A stretch of 64,000 nt of DNA from Pasteurellaceae bacterium Pebbles2 (GTDB lineage: Bacteria > Pseudomonadota > Gammaproteobacteria > Enterobacterales > Pasteurellaceae), in contig LVZA01000001.1 in NCBI GenBank assembly GCA_023101505.1, positions 620,001 through 684,000 on the forward strand. Direction: 5' to 3'. How positions within the stretch are numbered: the stretch's first letter is position 1; every line of letters starts with the position of its first letter. Made by a program: the position numbers and the translations under genes. Shown one piece after another: positions 30,604 through 40,892 of the stretch. The notes below the pieces were generated by a model. It saw only the letters and a list, made by a program, of their open reading frames with translations. It was not told the DNA's origin and made no database searches.

Positions 30604-30695
30604 TAGACAAAGCGTTTAATTAATGGTAACTTTACGCCCACTCAATAGACAGCCAATGTCAACTCTATCCAAATCAATCACCCAATCTGACAATT
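30604..30695 (+). promoter_or_regulatory. rho promoter and C-rich, G-poor leader
   Basis: TAGACA at 30604-30609, 17 bases, TAACTT at 30627-30632. The next 60 bases up to the rho ATG contain only about five G but many C, the composition of a Rho-loading (rut) site. In E. coli, rho is autoregulated by Rho-dependent termination in its leader; the same is inferred here. The -10 box is weak. Confidence 0.5.
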
Positions 30696-31958
30696 ATGCA
30701 TTTAACAGAACTTAAAAATACGCCAGTATCAACCTTAGTTGAGCTTGGTGAAGGACAAATGGGCTTAGAAAACCTAGCTCGTTTGCGCAAACAAGACATT
30801 GTTTTCGCCATTCTTAAACAACACGCTAAAAGCGGTGAAGATATTTTCGGTGGCGGTATTTTAGAAATTTTACCCGACGGTTTCGGTTTTCTTCGTTCAG
30901 CCGACAGCTCATATTTAGCCGGTCCTGACGATATTTATGTTTCGCCAAGCCAAATTCGCCGCTTTAACTTACAAACAGGTGATAAAGTCGAGGGCAAAAT
31001 CCGCCCACCAAAAGAGGGCGAACGCTATTTTGCTTTGCTTAAAGTCGATCAAGTCAACGATGACAAACCTGAAGTTTCTCGCAGTAAAATCCTTTTTGAA
31101 AACTTAACCCCTTTACACGCTAATTCACGTTTAAGAATGGAACGTGGTAACGGCTCAACCGAAGATTTAACCGCTCGCATTTTAGACCTTGCATCGCCGA
31201 TTGGTAAAGGTCAGCGTGGCTTAATCGTTGCGCCACCGAAAGCGGGGAAAACTGTGTTACTACAAAACATTGCACAAAGCATCACGCATAACTATCCTGA
31301 GTGTGAATTGATCGTGTTGTTGATCGACGAACGCCCTGAAGAAGTAACCGAGATGCAACGCACTGTGCGTGGTGAAGTGATTGCTTCAACCTTTGATGAA
31401 CCAGCAACTCGCCACGTTCAAGTAGCAGAAATGGTAATCGAAAAAGCCAAACGTTCAGTAGAACACAAAAAAGACGTAGTGATTTTACTCGACAGTATCA
31501 CTCGTTTAGCACGTGCCTACAACACCGTTACCCCAGCTTCGGGCAAAATTTTGTCGGGTGGTGTGGACGCTAACGCATTACATCGTCCAAAACGCTTTTT
31601 CGGTGCAGCTCGTAACGTAGAAGAAGGCGGCAGCTTAACGATTATCGCTACCGCATTGGTCGATACAGGTTCAAAAATGGACGAAGTTATCTTTGAAGAA
31701 TTCAAAGGAACAGGTAATATGGAATTGCACCTTTCACGCAAAATTGCGGAAAGACGTGTGTTCCCAGCCATTGATTTCAGCCGTTCAGGCACACGTAAAG
31801 AAGACTTGCTCACCACACCAGACGAATTACAAAAAATGTGGATTTTACGCAAAATTCTCAACCCAATGGGCGAAGTGGAAGCGATGGAATTCCTTATTGA
31901 TAAGTTAATGGTAGCAAAAACCAACGAAGAATTTTTTGAAGTGATGAAACGCTCATAA
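30696..31958 (+). CDS. rho: Transcription termination factor Rho
   Basis: 420 residues, family-normal length. The N-terminal RNA-binding OB domain has [21 protein letters not shown]. The ATPase part has the P-loop [15 protein letters not shown], Walker [17 protein letters not shown], and the Q and R loops. It is the hexameric RNA translocase for transcription termination. It stands alone, divergent from rhlB. Confidence 0.98.
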   Translation: MHLTELKNTPVSTLVELGEGQMGLENLARLRKQDIVFAILKQHAKSGEDIFGGGILEILPDGFGFLRSADSSYLAGPDDIYVSPSQIRRFNLQTGDKVEGKIRPPKEGERYFALLKVDQVNDDKPEVSRSKILFENLTPLHANSRLRMERGNGSTEDLTARILDLASPIGKGQRGLIVAPPKAGKTVLLQNIAQSITHNYPECELIVLLIDERPEEVTEMQRTVRGEVIASTFDEPATRHVQVAEMVIEKAKRSVEHKKDVVILLDSITRLARAYNTVTPASGKILSGGVDANALHRPKRFFGAARNVEEGGSLTIIATALVDTGSKMDEVIFEEFKGTGNMELHLSRKIAERRVFPAIDFSRSGTRKEDLLTTPDELQKMWILRKILNPMGEVEAMEFLIDKLMVAKTNEEFFEVMKRS

Positions 31959-31983
31959 AATCGTTGAAATTTACACCGCAGTT

Positions 31984-32008
31984 AAAGGACACCTTGAGTG
32001 TCCTTTTC
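31984..32008 (+). terminator. rho terminator
   Basis: AAAGGACAC, five bases, GTGTCCTTT, then TCTTTTATTTATTTT. A clear intrinsic terminator 25 bases after the rho stop and before the Pho box of pstS. Confidence 0.88.
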
Positions 32009-32057
32009 TTTTATTTATTTTTTAGAAAATAACCGCCTTTCGCTAAATTTTTGCGAA

Positions 32058-32075
32058 CTGTCATCAAACTGTCAC
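32058..32075 (+). promoter_or_regulatory. Pho box (PhoB operator) upstream of pstS
   Basis: CTGTCAT-CAAA-CTGTCAC matches the 18-base Pho box consensus (two CTGTCAT repeats 11 bases apart) at 17 of 18 positions. CATAAA, 8 bases after it, is a suitable -10 box. PhoB activation under phosphate limitation follows from family knowledge; phoB itself is encoded at the end of this cluster. Confidence 0.9.
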
Positions 32076-32134
32076 AATTCTTGCATAAACTCAACCGTGC
32101 AACAAAACACAACACCTTGAAGGAGATTTCAGTT

Positions 32135-33181
32135 ATGTTAATGCACAAACTTAAGAAACACACAATGAAAACTATCGCTAAAACTGTTGCTTTAGGCACA
32201 CTTCTTAGCGCAGCACCCATTTTAGCAAATGCCCACAGCATTACAGGTGCTGGCGCATCTTTCCCCTATCCAATTTATGCGAAATGGGCTTCTTTGTATG
32301 AAAAAGAAACTGGCAATAAAGTAAACTATCAATCTATCGGTTCAGGTGGCGGTCAGCAACAAATCATTGCAAAAACCATTGATTTCGGTGCATCAGATGA
32401 CCCAATGAAAGCAGATTTATTAACCGAACATCAATTATTACAATTCCCAGCCATCATCGGCGGCACTGTGCCTGTGGTGAATTTGCCTGAAATTAAAGCA
32501 GGCGAGCTAAAACTTTCAGGCGATTTATTAGCCAAAATTTATTTAGGCGAAATCAAAAAATGGAATGACCCAGCTTTAGTGGCATTAAACCCAAATTTAC
32601 CTTTACCTGATAAAAACATCATCGTAATCCACCGTTCAGACGGTTCTGGCACAACCTTTGGTTTCACCAATTATTTATCGAAAGTCTCCGCTGATTGGAA
32701 AGCGAAAATTGGCGAAGGTAAATCAGTAAAATGGGCAACTGGTCAAGGCGGCAAAGGTAATGAAGGCATTGCAGCTTATGTACGCCAAATGAAATACACC
32801 ATTGGCTATGTGGAATATGCTTATGCGAAGCAAAATAATTTAGCGTGGACGGCATTACAAAACCAAGCAGGCGAATTCGTGCAACCGAATAAAGACAGCT
32901 TTATGGCGGCGGCAAGCAATGCGAAATGGAATGATGCGGTTGGAATGGGCGTGGTGCTCACCAATGAAGCAGGCGAAAAATCGTGGCCGATCACCGCAGC
33001 GAGCTTTATCTTAATGCACAAAAATAACGACAACGTAGAAGCTAGCAAAAATGTGGTGAGCTTCTTTGAATGGGCATTAACTAAAGGTCAAGATGCAGCA
33101 AGTGAGTTGGATTATGTGCCAATTCCAGCCGATGTGGTGAAAACCATTCAAGGCAAATGGCAAACAGAACTCAAGAAGTAA
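32135..33181 (+). CDS. pstS: Phosphate ABC transporter, periplasmic binding protein
   Basis: 348 residues. The ATG at 32135 follows AGGAG by 9 bases; a longer reading from 32051 would run through the Pho box and is rejected. A signal peptide of about 33 residues ends ILANA. The mature protein begins HSITGAGASFPYPIYAKW, the PstS hallmark. Phosphate-contact blocks IDFGASDDPM and HRSDGSGTTFGF are intact. It delivers phosphate to PstCAB. Confidence 0.96.
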   Translation: MLMHKLKKHTMKTIAKTVALGTLLSAAPILANAHSITGAGASFPYPIYAKWASLYEKETGNKVNYQSIGSGGGQQQIIAKTIDFGASDDPMKADLLTEHQLLQFPAIIGGTVPVVNLPEIKAGELKLSGDLLAKIYLGEIKKWNDPALVALNPNLPLPDKNIIVIHRSDGSGTTFGFTNYLSKVSADWKAKIGEGKSVKWATGQGGKGNEGIAAYVRQMKYTIGYVEYAYAKQNNLAWTALQNQAGEFVQPNKDSFMAAASNAKWNDAVGMGVVLTNEAGEKSWPITAASFILMHKNNDNVEASKNVVSFFEWALTKGQDAASELDYVPIPADVVKTIQGKWQTELKK

Positions 33182-33206
33182 ATTATTAAAAAATAAGTAA
33201 AAAATA

Positions 33207-33290
33207 CACCGCACTTTTCCGCTCTTTACACAGGTTAAGGACAAAAATAACAAAAGGAATTGAGCAAATGGCGAAAAGTGCGGTGTAAAA
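33207..33290 (+). terminator. Long-loop uptake-signal hairpin between pstS and pstC
   Basis: ACACCGCACTTTTCCGC pairs, with one bulge, with GCGAAAAGTGCGGTGT about 55 bases further on, followed by AAAAATT. It could attenuate pstCAB relative to pstS, or protect the pstS 3' end, as expected when the binding protein must be in excess. Function is inferred. Confidence 0.5.
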
Positions 33291-33327
33291 ATTCACGATT
33301 TTTGACTTTTTTAGCAGAGCAATATTT

Positions 33328-34278
33328 ATGTTAAACGTTTCTCGCAAATGCCTTAATCAAAAATGGATTGAGCCATTATTCAAACACACTACAGGCTTTT
33401 TTGCGCTATTGGTTTTCATCTTACTGGCGGGCATTTTGCTGTCGCTAGTGGCTGGCAGCTGGGACAGCATTCAACGCTTCGGCAGCGCATTTTTATGGTA
33501 TAACGACTGGAATCCCGTGCAAGAGCAATATGGGGCGTTAGTGCCAATTTTGGGTACGTTAATTACCGCTTTTCTCGCCCTATTAATTGCCGTGCCAATT
33601 TCCTTCGGTATCGCCACTTTTCTTACCGAACTCGCGCCCGATTGGTTAAAACGCCCCGTCGGCATTGCGATTGAAATGTTAGCGGCAATTCCGTCGATCA
33701 TTTATGGAATGTGGGGCTTATTCGTGTTCGTGCCACTATTCCAAGAACATATTCAACCGCATATTATCGACACCCTTGGCGATTTGCCGATTTTAGAATT
33801 TTTATTTTCAGGCGCACCGTTTGGGATTGGTTTATTCACCGCAGGGCTAGTGTTGGCGATTATGATTATTCCGTTTATCGCTTCAGTGATGCGTGATGTA
33901 TTTTCCGTCGTTCCGCCGATGTTAAAAGAAAGTGCGTATGGCTTAGGTTCAACAACCTGGGAAGTAGTGTGGAAAGTTGTGCTGCCTTACACTCGAACTG
34001 GCGTGATCGGCAGTATTATGCTGGGGCTTGGGCGTGCATTGGGTGAAACAATGGCAGTAACCTTTGTGATCGGCAACACCTTTCAATTACCTAACTCGCT
34101 ATTTTCACCGTCCACGTCTATTGCCTCAGCAATCGCCAACGAATTTAACGAAGCTGGCGGCTTGCAAAAATCGGCACTGATGGAGCTCGGTTTAGTTTTA
34201 TTCTTAATCACCACCACCGTCTTAGCGGTTTCTCGCATTATGATTTTGAGAATGAATAAAAAAGAAGGAAAAATCTAA
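33328..34278 (+). CDS. pstC: Phosphate ABC transporter permease PstC
   Basis: 316 residues with six transmembrane helices. Family marks are [32 protein letters not shown] and the EAA-type loop [20 protein letters not shown] that contacts PstB. It forms the inner-membrane channel with PstA. Its stop shares one base with the pstA start. Confidence 0.95.
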   Translation: MLNVSRKCLNQKWIEPLFKHTTGFFALLVFILLAGILLSLVAGSWDSIQRFGSAFLWYNDWNPVQEQYGALVPILGTLITAFLALLIAVPISFGIATFLTELAPDWLKRPVGIAIEMLAAIPSIIYGMWGLFVFVPLFQEHIQPHIIDTLGDLPILEFLFSGAPFGIGLFTAGLVLAIMIIPFIASVMRDVFSVVPPMLKESAYGLGSTTWEVVWKVVLPYTRTGVIGSIMLGLGRALGETMAVTFVIGNTFQLPNSLFSPSTSIASAIANEFNEAGGLQKSALMELGLVLFLITTTVLAVSRIMILRMNKKEGKI

Positions 34279-35123
34279 TGAAATCAATGCAAAATGCACG
34301 TTTTTATCAACGCCGCTGGTGTAATCGCTTAATGCTTAGTTTGGCTTACATCGCCGTTGCGTTCGGTTTATTTTGGCTTTGTTGGATTGTCGGCACGTTA
34401 ATTTCACGTGGCATTCCTGCGCTGTCATTGGATTTATTTATCAAACAAACGCCTGCGCCAAATGAAATGGGCGGCTTAAGCAATGCGTTGCTCGGTTCAT
34501 TTTTAATGGTAGGCGCTGGCACACTAATTGGCACGCCAATGGGCATTTTGGCGGGCACTTATTTGGCAGAGTACGGACGATACAGCCGTTTTGCGCAAAT
34601 TACTCGCTTTTTAAACGACATCTTGCTGTCTGCGCCGTCGATCATTATCGGCTTATTTATTTACAGCATTTATGTGTCGAAAATGCAGCATTTTTCAGGC
34701 TGGGCAGGCTCATTTGCGTTGGCATTATTGATCATTCCAATCGTAGTGCGCACCACCGACAGTATGCTTAATCTTGTGCCTAACAACCTACGAGAAGCCG
34801 CAGCCGCACTGGGCTGTCCGCAATGGCGTGTGATTATGATGATCTGCTATCGTGCCGCCAAATCAGGGATTTTAACTGGCGTTTTATTAGGCGTGGCACG
34901 CATCGCAGGCGAAACTGCGCCACTATTATTCACCGCTTTATCAAACCAATTTATGTCGTGGGATATGAATGCGCCAATGGCAAACTTGCCAGTGGTGATT
35001 TACCAATATGCCGCTAGCCCGTTCACCGACTGGAACAATCTCGCTTGGGCAGGCGCAGCATTAATCACCTTATTTGTGCTGTGTTTAAACATCGCAACAC
35101 GCATTTTCTCTAAGACAAAATAA
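34278..35123 (+). CDS. pstA: Phosphate ABC transporter permease PstA
   Basis: 281 residues with six transmembrane helices. Recognisable blocks are [32 protein letters not shown] and the EAA loop [19 protein letters not shown]. It pairs with PstC. Its start is coupled to pstC by a one-base overlap (TAATG). Confidence 0.95.
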   Translation: MKSMQNARFYQRRWCNRLMLSLAYIAVAFGLFWLCWIVGTLISRGIPALSLDLFIKQTPAPNEMGGLSNALLGSFLMVGAGTLIGTPMGILAGTYLAEYGRYSRFAQITRFLNDILLSAPSIIIGLFIYSIYVSKMQHFSGWAGSFALALLIIPIVVRTTDSMLNLVPNNLREAAAALGCPQWRVIMMICYRAAKSGILTGVLLGVARIAGETAPLLFTALSNQFMSWDMNAPMANLPVVIYQYAASPFTDWNNLAWAGAALITLFVLCLNIATRIFSKTK

Positions 35124-35142
35124 TTTTACAGGATTTTTAACT

Positions 35143-35913
35143 ATGACTATTAGCACCACAGAAAGCAAAATTACCGTCAACAATTTAAATTTTTATTATG
35201 GCGATTTCCACGCCCTAAAAAATATCAACTTAAACATCGCGAAAAACAAAGTTACCGCGTTTATCGGCCCATCGGGTTGCGGAAAATCCACCTTATTGCG
35301 CACTTTTAACCGAATGTTTGAGCTTTATCCAAACCAAAAAGCGACGGGCGAAATTAATTTAGACGGCGAAAACTTGCTCACTTCGCACACCGATATTTCG
35401 ATCATTCGTGCCAAAGTGGGAATGGTATTCCAAAAGCCCACGCCATTCCCAATGTCGATTTATGATAACGTCGCTTTTGGCATTCGTTTATTTGAAAAAT
35501 TGCCAAAATCAGAAATGAACGACCGTGTGGAATGGGCGTTGCGCAAAGCGGCGTTGTGGGGCGAAGTGAAAAACAAACTCAATCAAAGTGGCGACAGCCT
35601 TTCCGGCGGTCAGCAGCAACGTCTTTGCATTGCGCGTGGTATTGCAGTGAAACCTGATGTGTTATTGCTCGATGAACCTTGCTCGGCACTTGACCCAATT
35701 TCCACGATGAAAATTGAAGAACTCATCACTGAATTAAAGCAAGATTATAGTGTGGCAATGGTAACCCATAATATGCAACAAGCGGCTCGCTGTTCTGATT
35801 ACACAGCGTTTATGTATCTCGGCGAATTAGTGGAATTTGGCGACACCAAACAGATCTTTGAACAGCCACGCATTCAACGCACCGAAGATTATATTCGTGG
35901 AAAAATGGGCTAA
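35143..35913 (+). CDS. pstB: Phosphate ABC transporter ATP-binding protein PstB
   Basis: 256 residues. Walker A is GPSGCGKST, the Q loop is in [19 protein letters not shown], the signature is [14 protein letters not shown], Walker B is [14 protein letters not shown] and the switch His is in MVTHNMQQA. It drives phosphate import through PstCA. No phoU follows; phoB comes next after 184 bases. Confidence 0.96.
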   Translation: MTISTTESKITVNNLNFYYGDFHALKNINLNIAKNKVTAFIGPSGCGKSTLLRTFNRMFELYPNQKATGEINLDGENLLTSHTDISIIRAKVGMVFQKPTPFPMSIYDNVAFGIRLFEKLPKSEMNDRVEWALRKAALWGEVKNKLNQSGDSLSGGQQQRLCIARGIAVKPDVLLLDEPCSALDPISTMKIEELITELKQDYSVAMVTHNMQQAARCSDYTAFMYLGELVEFGDTKQIFEQPRIQRTEDYIRGKMG

Positions 35914-36003
35914 CCCCATAAATTAGGCAAAAACTGCGGTGGAAATTTGTTTAGTTTTTTATTTTCACCCAGCTTGCTAACTCGCAAAAAATGGCGAAAG
36001 AAT

Positions 36004-36031
36004 GGGCATTATTTAATGCTAAAATATGCCC
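36004..36031 (+). promoter_or_regulatory. Inverted repeat before phoB
   Basis: GGGCAT and ATGCCC are separated by 16 A/T-rich bases that include TAAAAT. In the 184-base pstB-phoB gap this may be a weak attenuator hairpin or an internal phoB promoter. The sequence cannot separate the two. No Pho box was seen in this gap. Confidence 0.3.
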
Positions 36032-36097
36032 TACTTTTGCCTAAAATCCCAGCGCTATGTTAAGATAAAGCCAAACACAACAAATAAAAGCAAACAG

Positions 36098-36796
36098 ATG
36101 AGCAAAAAAATTTTAGTGGTTGAGGACGAGCGAGCAATCCGAGAGATGATTGCTTTGTATCTTAGCCAGCAACAATATGATGTCATTGAAGCGGGTGATT
36201 TCCAAACTGCGGTGAAAAAATTGCAAGAAAATCCCAAATTGATTTTGCTTGATTGGCAATTACCTGGGAAATCGGGCGTGCAGTTTATTCAATACCTTAA
36301 AAAACAAGAAGATAGCGCACAAATCCCGATTATTATGCTCACCGCTCGCACCGCCGAAGAAGATTGTATCACTTGCCTTGAAGCGGGCGCAGATGATTAC
36401 ATCACCAAACCTTTTTCGCCTAAAATTCTACTTGCTCGCATAAAAAGCGTGTGGCGACGTTTATACGAACAAAGCCAAAACCTAATCCAAATTGACGATC
36501 TCAGCCTTGATGAAAACGCCAAGCGATTGTTTTTCAAGCAACAAGAAATCAATCTCAGTAGCACCGAATTTAAATTAATCCATTTTTTTATGCGCCACCC
36601 TGAAAAAGTTTATTCTCGAGAGCAATTATTAAATCGGATTTGGGGCGACGATTTGGAAGTGGAAGATCGTACCGTCGATAGCTACATTCGCCGCTTACGC
36701 AACAATCTAGAGCCTTTTCAATGCGACCGCTACATTCAAACCGTGCGTGGCAGCGGCTATCGTTTTTCTAATCATTTTAAAGATGAAGCCCAATGA
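36098..36796 (+). CDS. phoB: Phosphate response regulator PhoB
   Basis: 232 residues, OmpR/PhoB family. The receiver domain carries the phospho-acceptor Asp52 ([11 protein letters not shown]) and Lys in YITKPFSP. The winged-helix DNA-binding domain has [15 protein letters not shown] and TVRGSGYRF. It binds Pho boxes such as the one before pstS. The start at 36098 gives the family start [11 protein letters not shown]; a reading from 36026 adds unrelated residues. The gene overlaps phoR by four bases. Confidence 0.96.
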   Translation: MSKKILVVEDERAIREMIALYLSQQQYDVIEAGDFQTAVKKLQENPKLILLDWQLPGKSGVQFIQYLKKQEDSAQIPIIMLTARTAEEDCITCLEAGADDYITKPFSPKILLARIKSVWRRLYEQSQNLIQIDDLSLDENAKRLFFKQQEINLSSTEFKLIHFFMRHPEKVYSREQLLNRIWGDDLEVEDRTVDSYIRRLRNNLEPFQCDRYIQTVRGSGYRFSNHFKDEAQ

Positions 36797-38049
36797 AAAA
36801 ATTGATTAATTTGTTTGTCGAAGTCAGCCTTGCCATTAGTGTTGCCTTTCTCTTTAGCCTGTTCAGCGACTATTTTTGGCTATGGCTCGTGGCGATTTTA
36901 TTGTGCCTACTCGCTTGGCATCACGTTACGGAATTCCGTTTGCTGCAAGCGCTCAATCCGAAAAAAAATCGTGATGTAAGTCTCATTAATTTGGAAAGTT
37001 TTTCGCAAACGGTGGCATATTACCGCAACAAAAACAAAAAAGAAAAACGAGAAAATCTGCGCTTACTGTCGAAATTAAATAAAAATATTCAATATCTGCC
37101 TGATGCGATGTTTATTTGCCAAAAAGATGGCGAAATTTCGTGGTGCAACCAAATTGCACAGCAAATGTTTGATTTTTATTGGCATAAAAAAATGCACAAA
37201 AATATTTTTAACGTGATTTTTTATGAACAATTCAAGCCCTATTTTCAGCAAAGCAAAAAAACTCGCCCTTTGGTATTGTTCACGCACAATCAGCGCTATC
37301 TTGAAATTCATATTCACTATTATGATGCGCAAACGCTGTTTATTGTCACCCGAGATATTACAGAAATGATCCGCTTACTGCATTCTCGCCAAACTTTTTT
37401 AAACAATATTAATCACGAATTGCGCACGCCATTAACCGTGCTGCAAGGTTATTTAGAGATGTTGGCAGATGCGCCTGCAGATGCTTTTCAACAAAAAGCC
37501 GTGGAAGCGATGCAAGCGCAAAGTCAGCGTATGGCTACATTATTGCGCCAGTTGGATTTGTTAGCCAAAATTGAAAGCTCATCATCAAAAGATCATTGTG
37601 CGTTTAATATGTCGGAAATGATCAATTCCCTGCAAAATAACAGTGAGATTTTAAATTGCCACCAGCATCAAATTGACTTTAACATTGCGCCGAATATTCA
37701 CGTGCTAGGCAATGAAAATCAGCTGCACAGTGCAGTGTCGAATTTGGTTTATAATGCGATTAAACACGCTGGCAAACCAAGCCAAATCCAAGTTTCGTGG
37801 CAACCTTGCGAACAAGGCGTTCAGTTTAAAGTGCAAGATAATGGCAACGGCATCCCAGCAACGCACATTCCCCATTTAACCGAGCGTTTTTATCGCATTA
37901 ATCATCAAGCAAGTGGCAGTGGCTTGGGACTGGCAATCGTGAAACACGCCCTAGAACAACATCATTCTCACCTTGAAATTCAAAGCGAAGAAAATCAAGG
38001 CAGCACCTTTTCATTTGTGATTAAACAGCGCTTTATTGTGTCGGTTTAA
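36793..38049 (+). CDS. phoR: Phosphate sensor histidine kinase PhoR
   Basis: 418 residues. Two N-terminal membrane helices (about 10-45), a PAS-like segment (100-190), a HisKA domain with the phospho-accepting His208 in [16 protein letters not shown], and an HATPase domain with [15 protein letters not shown] and [13 protein letters not shown]. It phosphorylates PhoB when phosphate is low, reading Pst transporter state. In the absence of a nearby phoU, how the Pst signal is relayed is unclear. Confidence 0.95.
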   Translation: MKKLINLFVEVSLAISVAFLFSLFSDYFWLWLVAILLCLLAWHHVTEFRLLQALNPKKNRDVSLINLESFSQTVAYYRNKNKKEKRENLRLLSKLNKNIQYLPDAMFICQKDGEISWCNQIAQQMFDFYWHKKMHKNIFNVIFYEQFKPYFQQSKKTRPLVLFTHNQRYLEIHIHYYDAQTLFIVTRDITEMIRLLHSRQTFLNNINHELRTPLTVLQGYLEMLADAPADAFQQKAVEAMQAQSQRMATLLRQLDLLAKIESSSSKDHCAFNMSEMINSLQNNSEILNCHQHQIDFNIAPNIHVLGNENQLHSAVSNLVYNAIKHAGKPSQIQVSWQPCEQGVQFKVQDNGNGIPATHIPHLTERFYRINHQASGSGLGLAIVKHALEQHHSHLEIQSEENQGSTFSFVIKQRFIVSV

Positions 38050-38062
38050 TCTTTGTTGATGA

Positions 38063-38098
38063 GCAAAAAAAGTGCGGTAAAAAATACCGCACTTTTGC
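38063..38098. terminator. Bidirectional uptake-signal terminator (phoR / bamD)
   Basis: GCAAAAAAAGTGCGGTA and TACCGCACTTTTGC face each other across five bases, with A tracts and T tracts on the two sides. It lies between the convergent phoR and bamD stops. Confidence 0.85.
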
Positions 38099-38122
38099 TT
38101 TGATATATCAATAAAACGAAAA

Positions 38123-38947
38123 TTATTCTGTTTTTGAGCTTTCATCACCACCAAATTTTAACCACGATGGCAGGCTTAAAAATGGCTCATCAGGTTTGGT
38201 GGCTTCTTGTAACTGCTTGCCTTCATTCGCTTTAACTAAAGCAGCGGCTTGTTGTTCTAATTGGGTTAAGCCCATTTTTTGGTAGGCTTCTTGCATTAAT
38301 GGCAAGGCTTCAAGTGTTGATTGTGTGTCCGCATAACTACGCAACATTCCTGTTACACGGTTTGCCACAGCTACCCACGCATTACGTTTTGCGTAGAATT
38401 TTGCGATTTCTAATTCGTGGCGAGCTAAACGGTCTTTGATATATGCCATACGAGCCAGCGCATCAGGTGTATATTGGCTGTTCGGAAAATGTGTTACCAA
38501 CGTTTGGAAGTTGCTAAACGCCGTTTTCATTGATGTGGTTTCTCGGGTCGAGCGATCGATACCGAAGAAATCTTGCATAAAATTGTCGCCCATTGAGGTA
38601 TTCGTCAACGCTGCCATATAAAGCACATAATCGGTGTGTTGGCTTTGTGGGAATGTTTTCAAAAAGCTGTCTGCCGTAACAAGTGCTTTGGTGTAATCTT
38701 GCGTTTTATAAGCTGCATAAATTAAATTTAATTTCGCTTGTTCGCTGTAAGTGCTACCTGGAAAACGAGTTTCCACCGCATCAAAATAACGAGTTGCATT
38801 GCTGTAATCGCCCTCTTGAATGTAGTTTTGTGCAGTGTTGAATAGGGTTTGTTCCGTGCCTTGTTCAAGTTCTTTATTACCACTTGAGCAAGCTGAAACC
38901 GCTAAAGCCGTTAAAGCAACCAAGGTGAGCGATTTTAATTTACGCAT
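38123..38947 (-). CDS. bamD: Outer-membrane assembly lipoprotein BamD
   Basis: 274 residues. The lipoprotein signal ends AVSAC (Cys20). Five TPR-like helix pairs follow, including YSNATRYFDAVETRFPGS and YTKALVTADSFLKTFPQS. BamD is an essential member of the BAM complex that inserts outer-membrane beta-barrels. It was first named ComL in naturally competent bacteria. It is divergent from rluD, the same arrangement as E. coli. Confidence 0.94.
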   Translation of the reverse strand: MRKLKSLTLVALTALAVSACSSGNKELEQGTEQTLFNTAQNYIQEGDYSNATRYFDAVETRFPGSTYSEQAKLNLIYAAYKTQDYTKALVTADSFLKTFPQSQHTDYVLYMAALTNTSMGDNFMQDFFGIDRSTRETTSMKTAFSNFQTLVTHFPNSQYTPDALARMAYIKDRLARHELEIAKFYAKRNAWVAVANRVTGMLRSYADTQSTLEALPLMQEAYQKMGLTQLEQQAAALVKANEGKQLQEATKPDEPFLSLPSWLKFGGDESSKTE

Positions 38948-39046
38948 AAGCTAATGATCCTTTTCTATGTAAAAATGTCGTCTTGAGGTACAATATCCGC
39001 TATATTTTATCTGACATTGCAAAATAATTCACGGATTTTTATTCCT

Positions 39047-40021
39047 ATGGCTCAAATTACCCTTGCGGCTGAAGTTCAGCCCGAACAAATGGGACAACGC
39101 TTAGACCAAACTCTTGCCGAGTTGTTCCCCGATTATTCACGTTCTCGCTTAAAAACTTGGATCGAAGCCGATCTTGTGCGAGTAAACGGTGAAATTTTAA
39201 ACATTCCACGCAGCAAAATGCTCGGCGGTGAACAAATTGAAATTCAGGTGGACGTGGAAGATGAAACTCGCTACGAGCCTGAAAATTTACCGCTAAATAT
39301 CGTGTATGAAGACGACGATATTTTAGTAATTAATAAGCCAAAAGATTTCGTGGTTCACCCAGGGGCGGGCAACCCAAGTGGTACGGTGTTAAATGCGTTG
39401 TTACATTATTTTCCGCCTATCGCCGAAGTGCCAAGAGCGGGCATTGTGCACCGCTTAGATAAAGACACCACAGGCTTGATGGTGGTGGCGAAAACCATTC
39501 CAGCACAAACAAAATTAGTGCGAGATTTGCAAAAGCGCAAGATTACTCGAGAATATGAAGCCGTAGCATTCGGCGTGATGACCAAAGGCGGCAAAGTGGA
39601 TCAGCCAATGGCTCGCCACCCGACCAAACGTACCGCAATGGCGGTTCACCCAATGGGTAAACCAGCGGTTACTCATTATCGCATTATGGAGCATTTCCGC
39701 AATTACACTCGCCTACGCCTGCGTTTGGAAACAGGTCGCACGCACCAAATTCGTGTCCATATGGCACATATTGCTCACCCTTTGCTCGGCGATCAAACCT
39801 ACGGCGGACGACCACGCCCCCCGAAAAATGCCAGCGAACAATTTAGCGAAGTGCTACGCAATTTCCAGCGTCAAGCCTTGCACGCCATTATGTTGCGTTT
39901 GGAACACCCGATTACAGGCGAATTAATGGAATGGCACGCACCGTTGCCTGAAGATTTTGTGCAGTTAATCGACGCATTGAAAGAAGATTATCAATTACAC
40001 AAAGACGAACTTGATTATTAA
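39047..40021 (+). CDS. rluD: 23S rRNA pseudouridine synthase RluD
   Basis: 324 residues. An S4 RNA-binding domain (RLDQTLAELFPDYSRSRLK, about 18-36) is followed by the pseudouridine synthase core with the catalytic Asp138 in GIVHRLDKDTTG. It makes pseudouridines 1911, 1915 and 1917 in helix 69; rlmH in this window then methylates 1915. The ATG at 39047 gives the family start MAQITL; an earlier start (39017) adds ten unrelated residues. Confidence 0.95.
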   Translation: MAQITLAAEVQPEQMGQRLDQTLAELFPDYSRSRLKTWIEADLVRVNGEILNIPRSKMLGGEQIEIQVDVEDETRYEPENLPLNIVYEDDDILVINKPKDFVVHPGAGNPSGTVLNALLHYFPPIAEVPRAGIVHRLDKDTTGLMVVAKTIPAQTKLVRDLQKRKITREYEAVAFGVMTKGGKVDQPMARHPTKRTAMAVHPMGKPAVTHYRIMEHFRNYTRLRLRLETGRTHQIRVHMAHIAHPLLGDQTYGGRPRPPKNASEQFSEVLRNFQRQALHAIMLRLEHPITGELMEWHAPLPEDFVQLIDALKEDYQLHKDELDY

Positions 40022-40052
40022 CCACGTTCAACCGTGAAAAAGTGAGAAAAAA

Positions 40053-40799
40053 ATGACCGCAGTTTTCCCTAATTGGCAGGCGCAACACAATGTGCCAAAA
40101 CAGGTTCACGCTTTAACCACCGTGCGTTCAGGCGGTGTGAGCCTTGCGCCTTTCGACAGTTTTAATCTTGGCAACCACGTTGGCGACGACAAAACTGCGG
40201 TGCAAAAAAACCGAGTTTTATTAACGGAAAAATTTGCCTTGCCACAAGCACCGCTGTTTTTAAATCAAACGCACAGCACTCGAATTATTTCTCTGCCTTA
40301 TTCAGGCGATGATTTAAATGCCGATGCGGTTTATACTAATCAGCCAAAACAAGTGTGTTTGGTAATGACCGCCGACTGCTTGCCCGTGTTATTCACCAAT
40401 AAAAACGGAACAGAAGTCGCCGCCGCACACGCAGGCTGGCGTGGTTTATGCGACGGCGTGCTGGAAGAAACTGTGCGCTGTTTCCAATCTCCGCCAAACG
40501 AAATTATCGCTTGGTTTGGACCTGCCATTGGTGCAACGGCGTTTCAAGTGGGGCAAGATGTGGTCGAGCAATTTGTAGCTAAAGATCCACAAGCCATTCA
40601 AGCATTTCGCCCCGATCCAACAACGCAAGGAAAATATTTAGGTAATATCTATCAACTTGCGACACAACGCTTGAATGCCCTTGGTATCACACAAATTTCA
40701 GGTGGCGAACATTGCACCGTGAACGAAGCGGAACGATTTTTTTCCTATCGCCGAGATGGCAAAACAGGACGAATGGCAAGTTTAATTTGGTTTGAATAA
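40053..40799 (+). CDS. pgeF: PgeF/YfiH, peptidoglycan-editing multicopper oxidase-like protein
   Basis: 248 residues. Family blocks are NQTHSTRI, MTADCLPVLF, AAHAGWRGL (histidine metal ligands) and WFGPAIGATAFQVG. PgeF removes peptidoglycan precursors carrying L-Ser instead of L-Ala; earlier work called the family laccase-like. It follows rluD after 31 bases, as in E. coli (rluD-yfiH). Confidence 0.93.
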   Translation: MTAVFPNWQAQHNVPKQVHALTTVRSGGVSLAPFDSFNLGNHVGDDKTAVQKNRVLLTEKFALPQAPLFLNQTHSTRIISLPYSGDDLNADAVYTNQPKQVCLVMTADCLPVLFTNKNGTEVAAAHAGWRGLCDGVLEETVRCFQSPPNEIIAWFGPAIGATAFQVGQDVVEQFVAKDPQAIQAFRPDPTTQGKYLGNIYQLATQRLNALGITQISGGEHCTVNEAERFFSYRRDGKTGRMASLIWFE

Positions 40800-40892
40800 A
40801 GCAAAATGGAAAACTGCGGTTGAATTTTTACGAAAAATCACAATCTAACAAAAAACACACCGCACTTTTTAAGGAATAACAAAGGAAGAACG

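Noticed and set aside
32051-32134. Longer pstS reading frame starting at 32051
   Set aside because: It would place the Pho box and -10 box inside the coding region; the ATG at 32135 has a proper ribosome site and signal peptide.
33268-33288. Mini-ORF MAKSAV with an AGGA site before pstC
   Set aside because: Only six codons, lying on an uptake signal core; it arises by chance from that motif.
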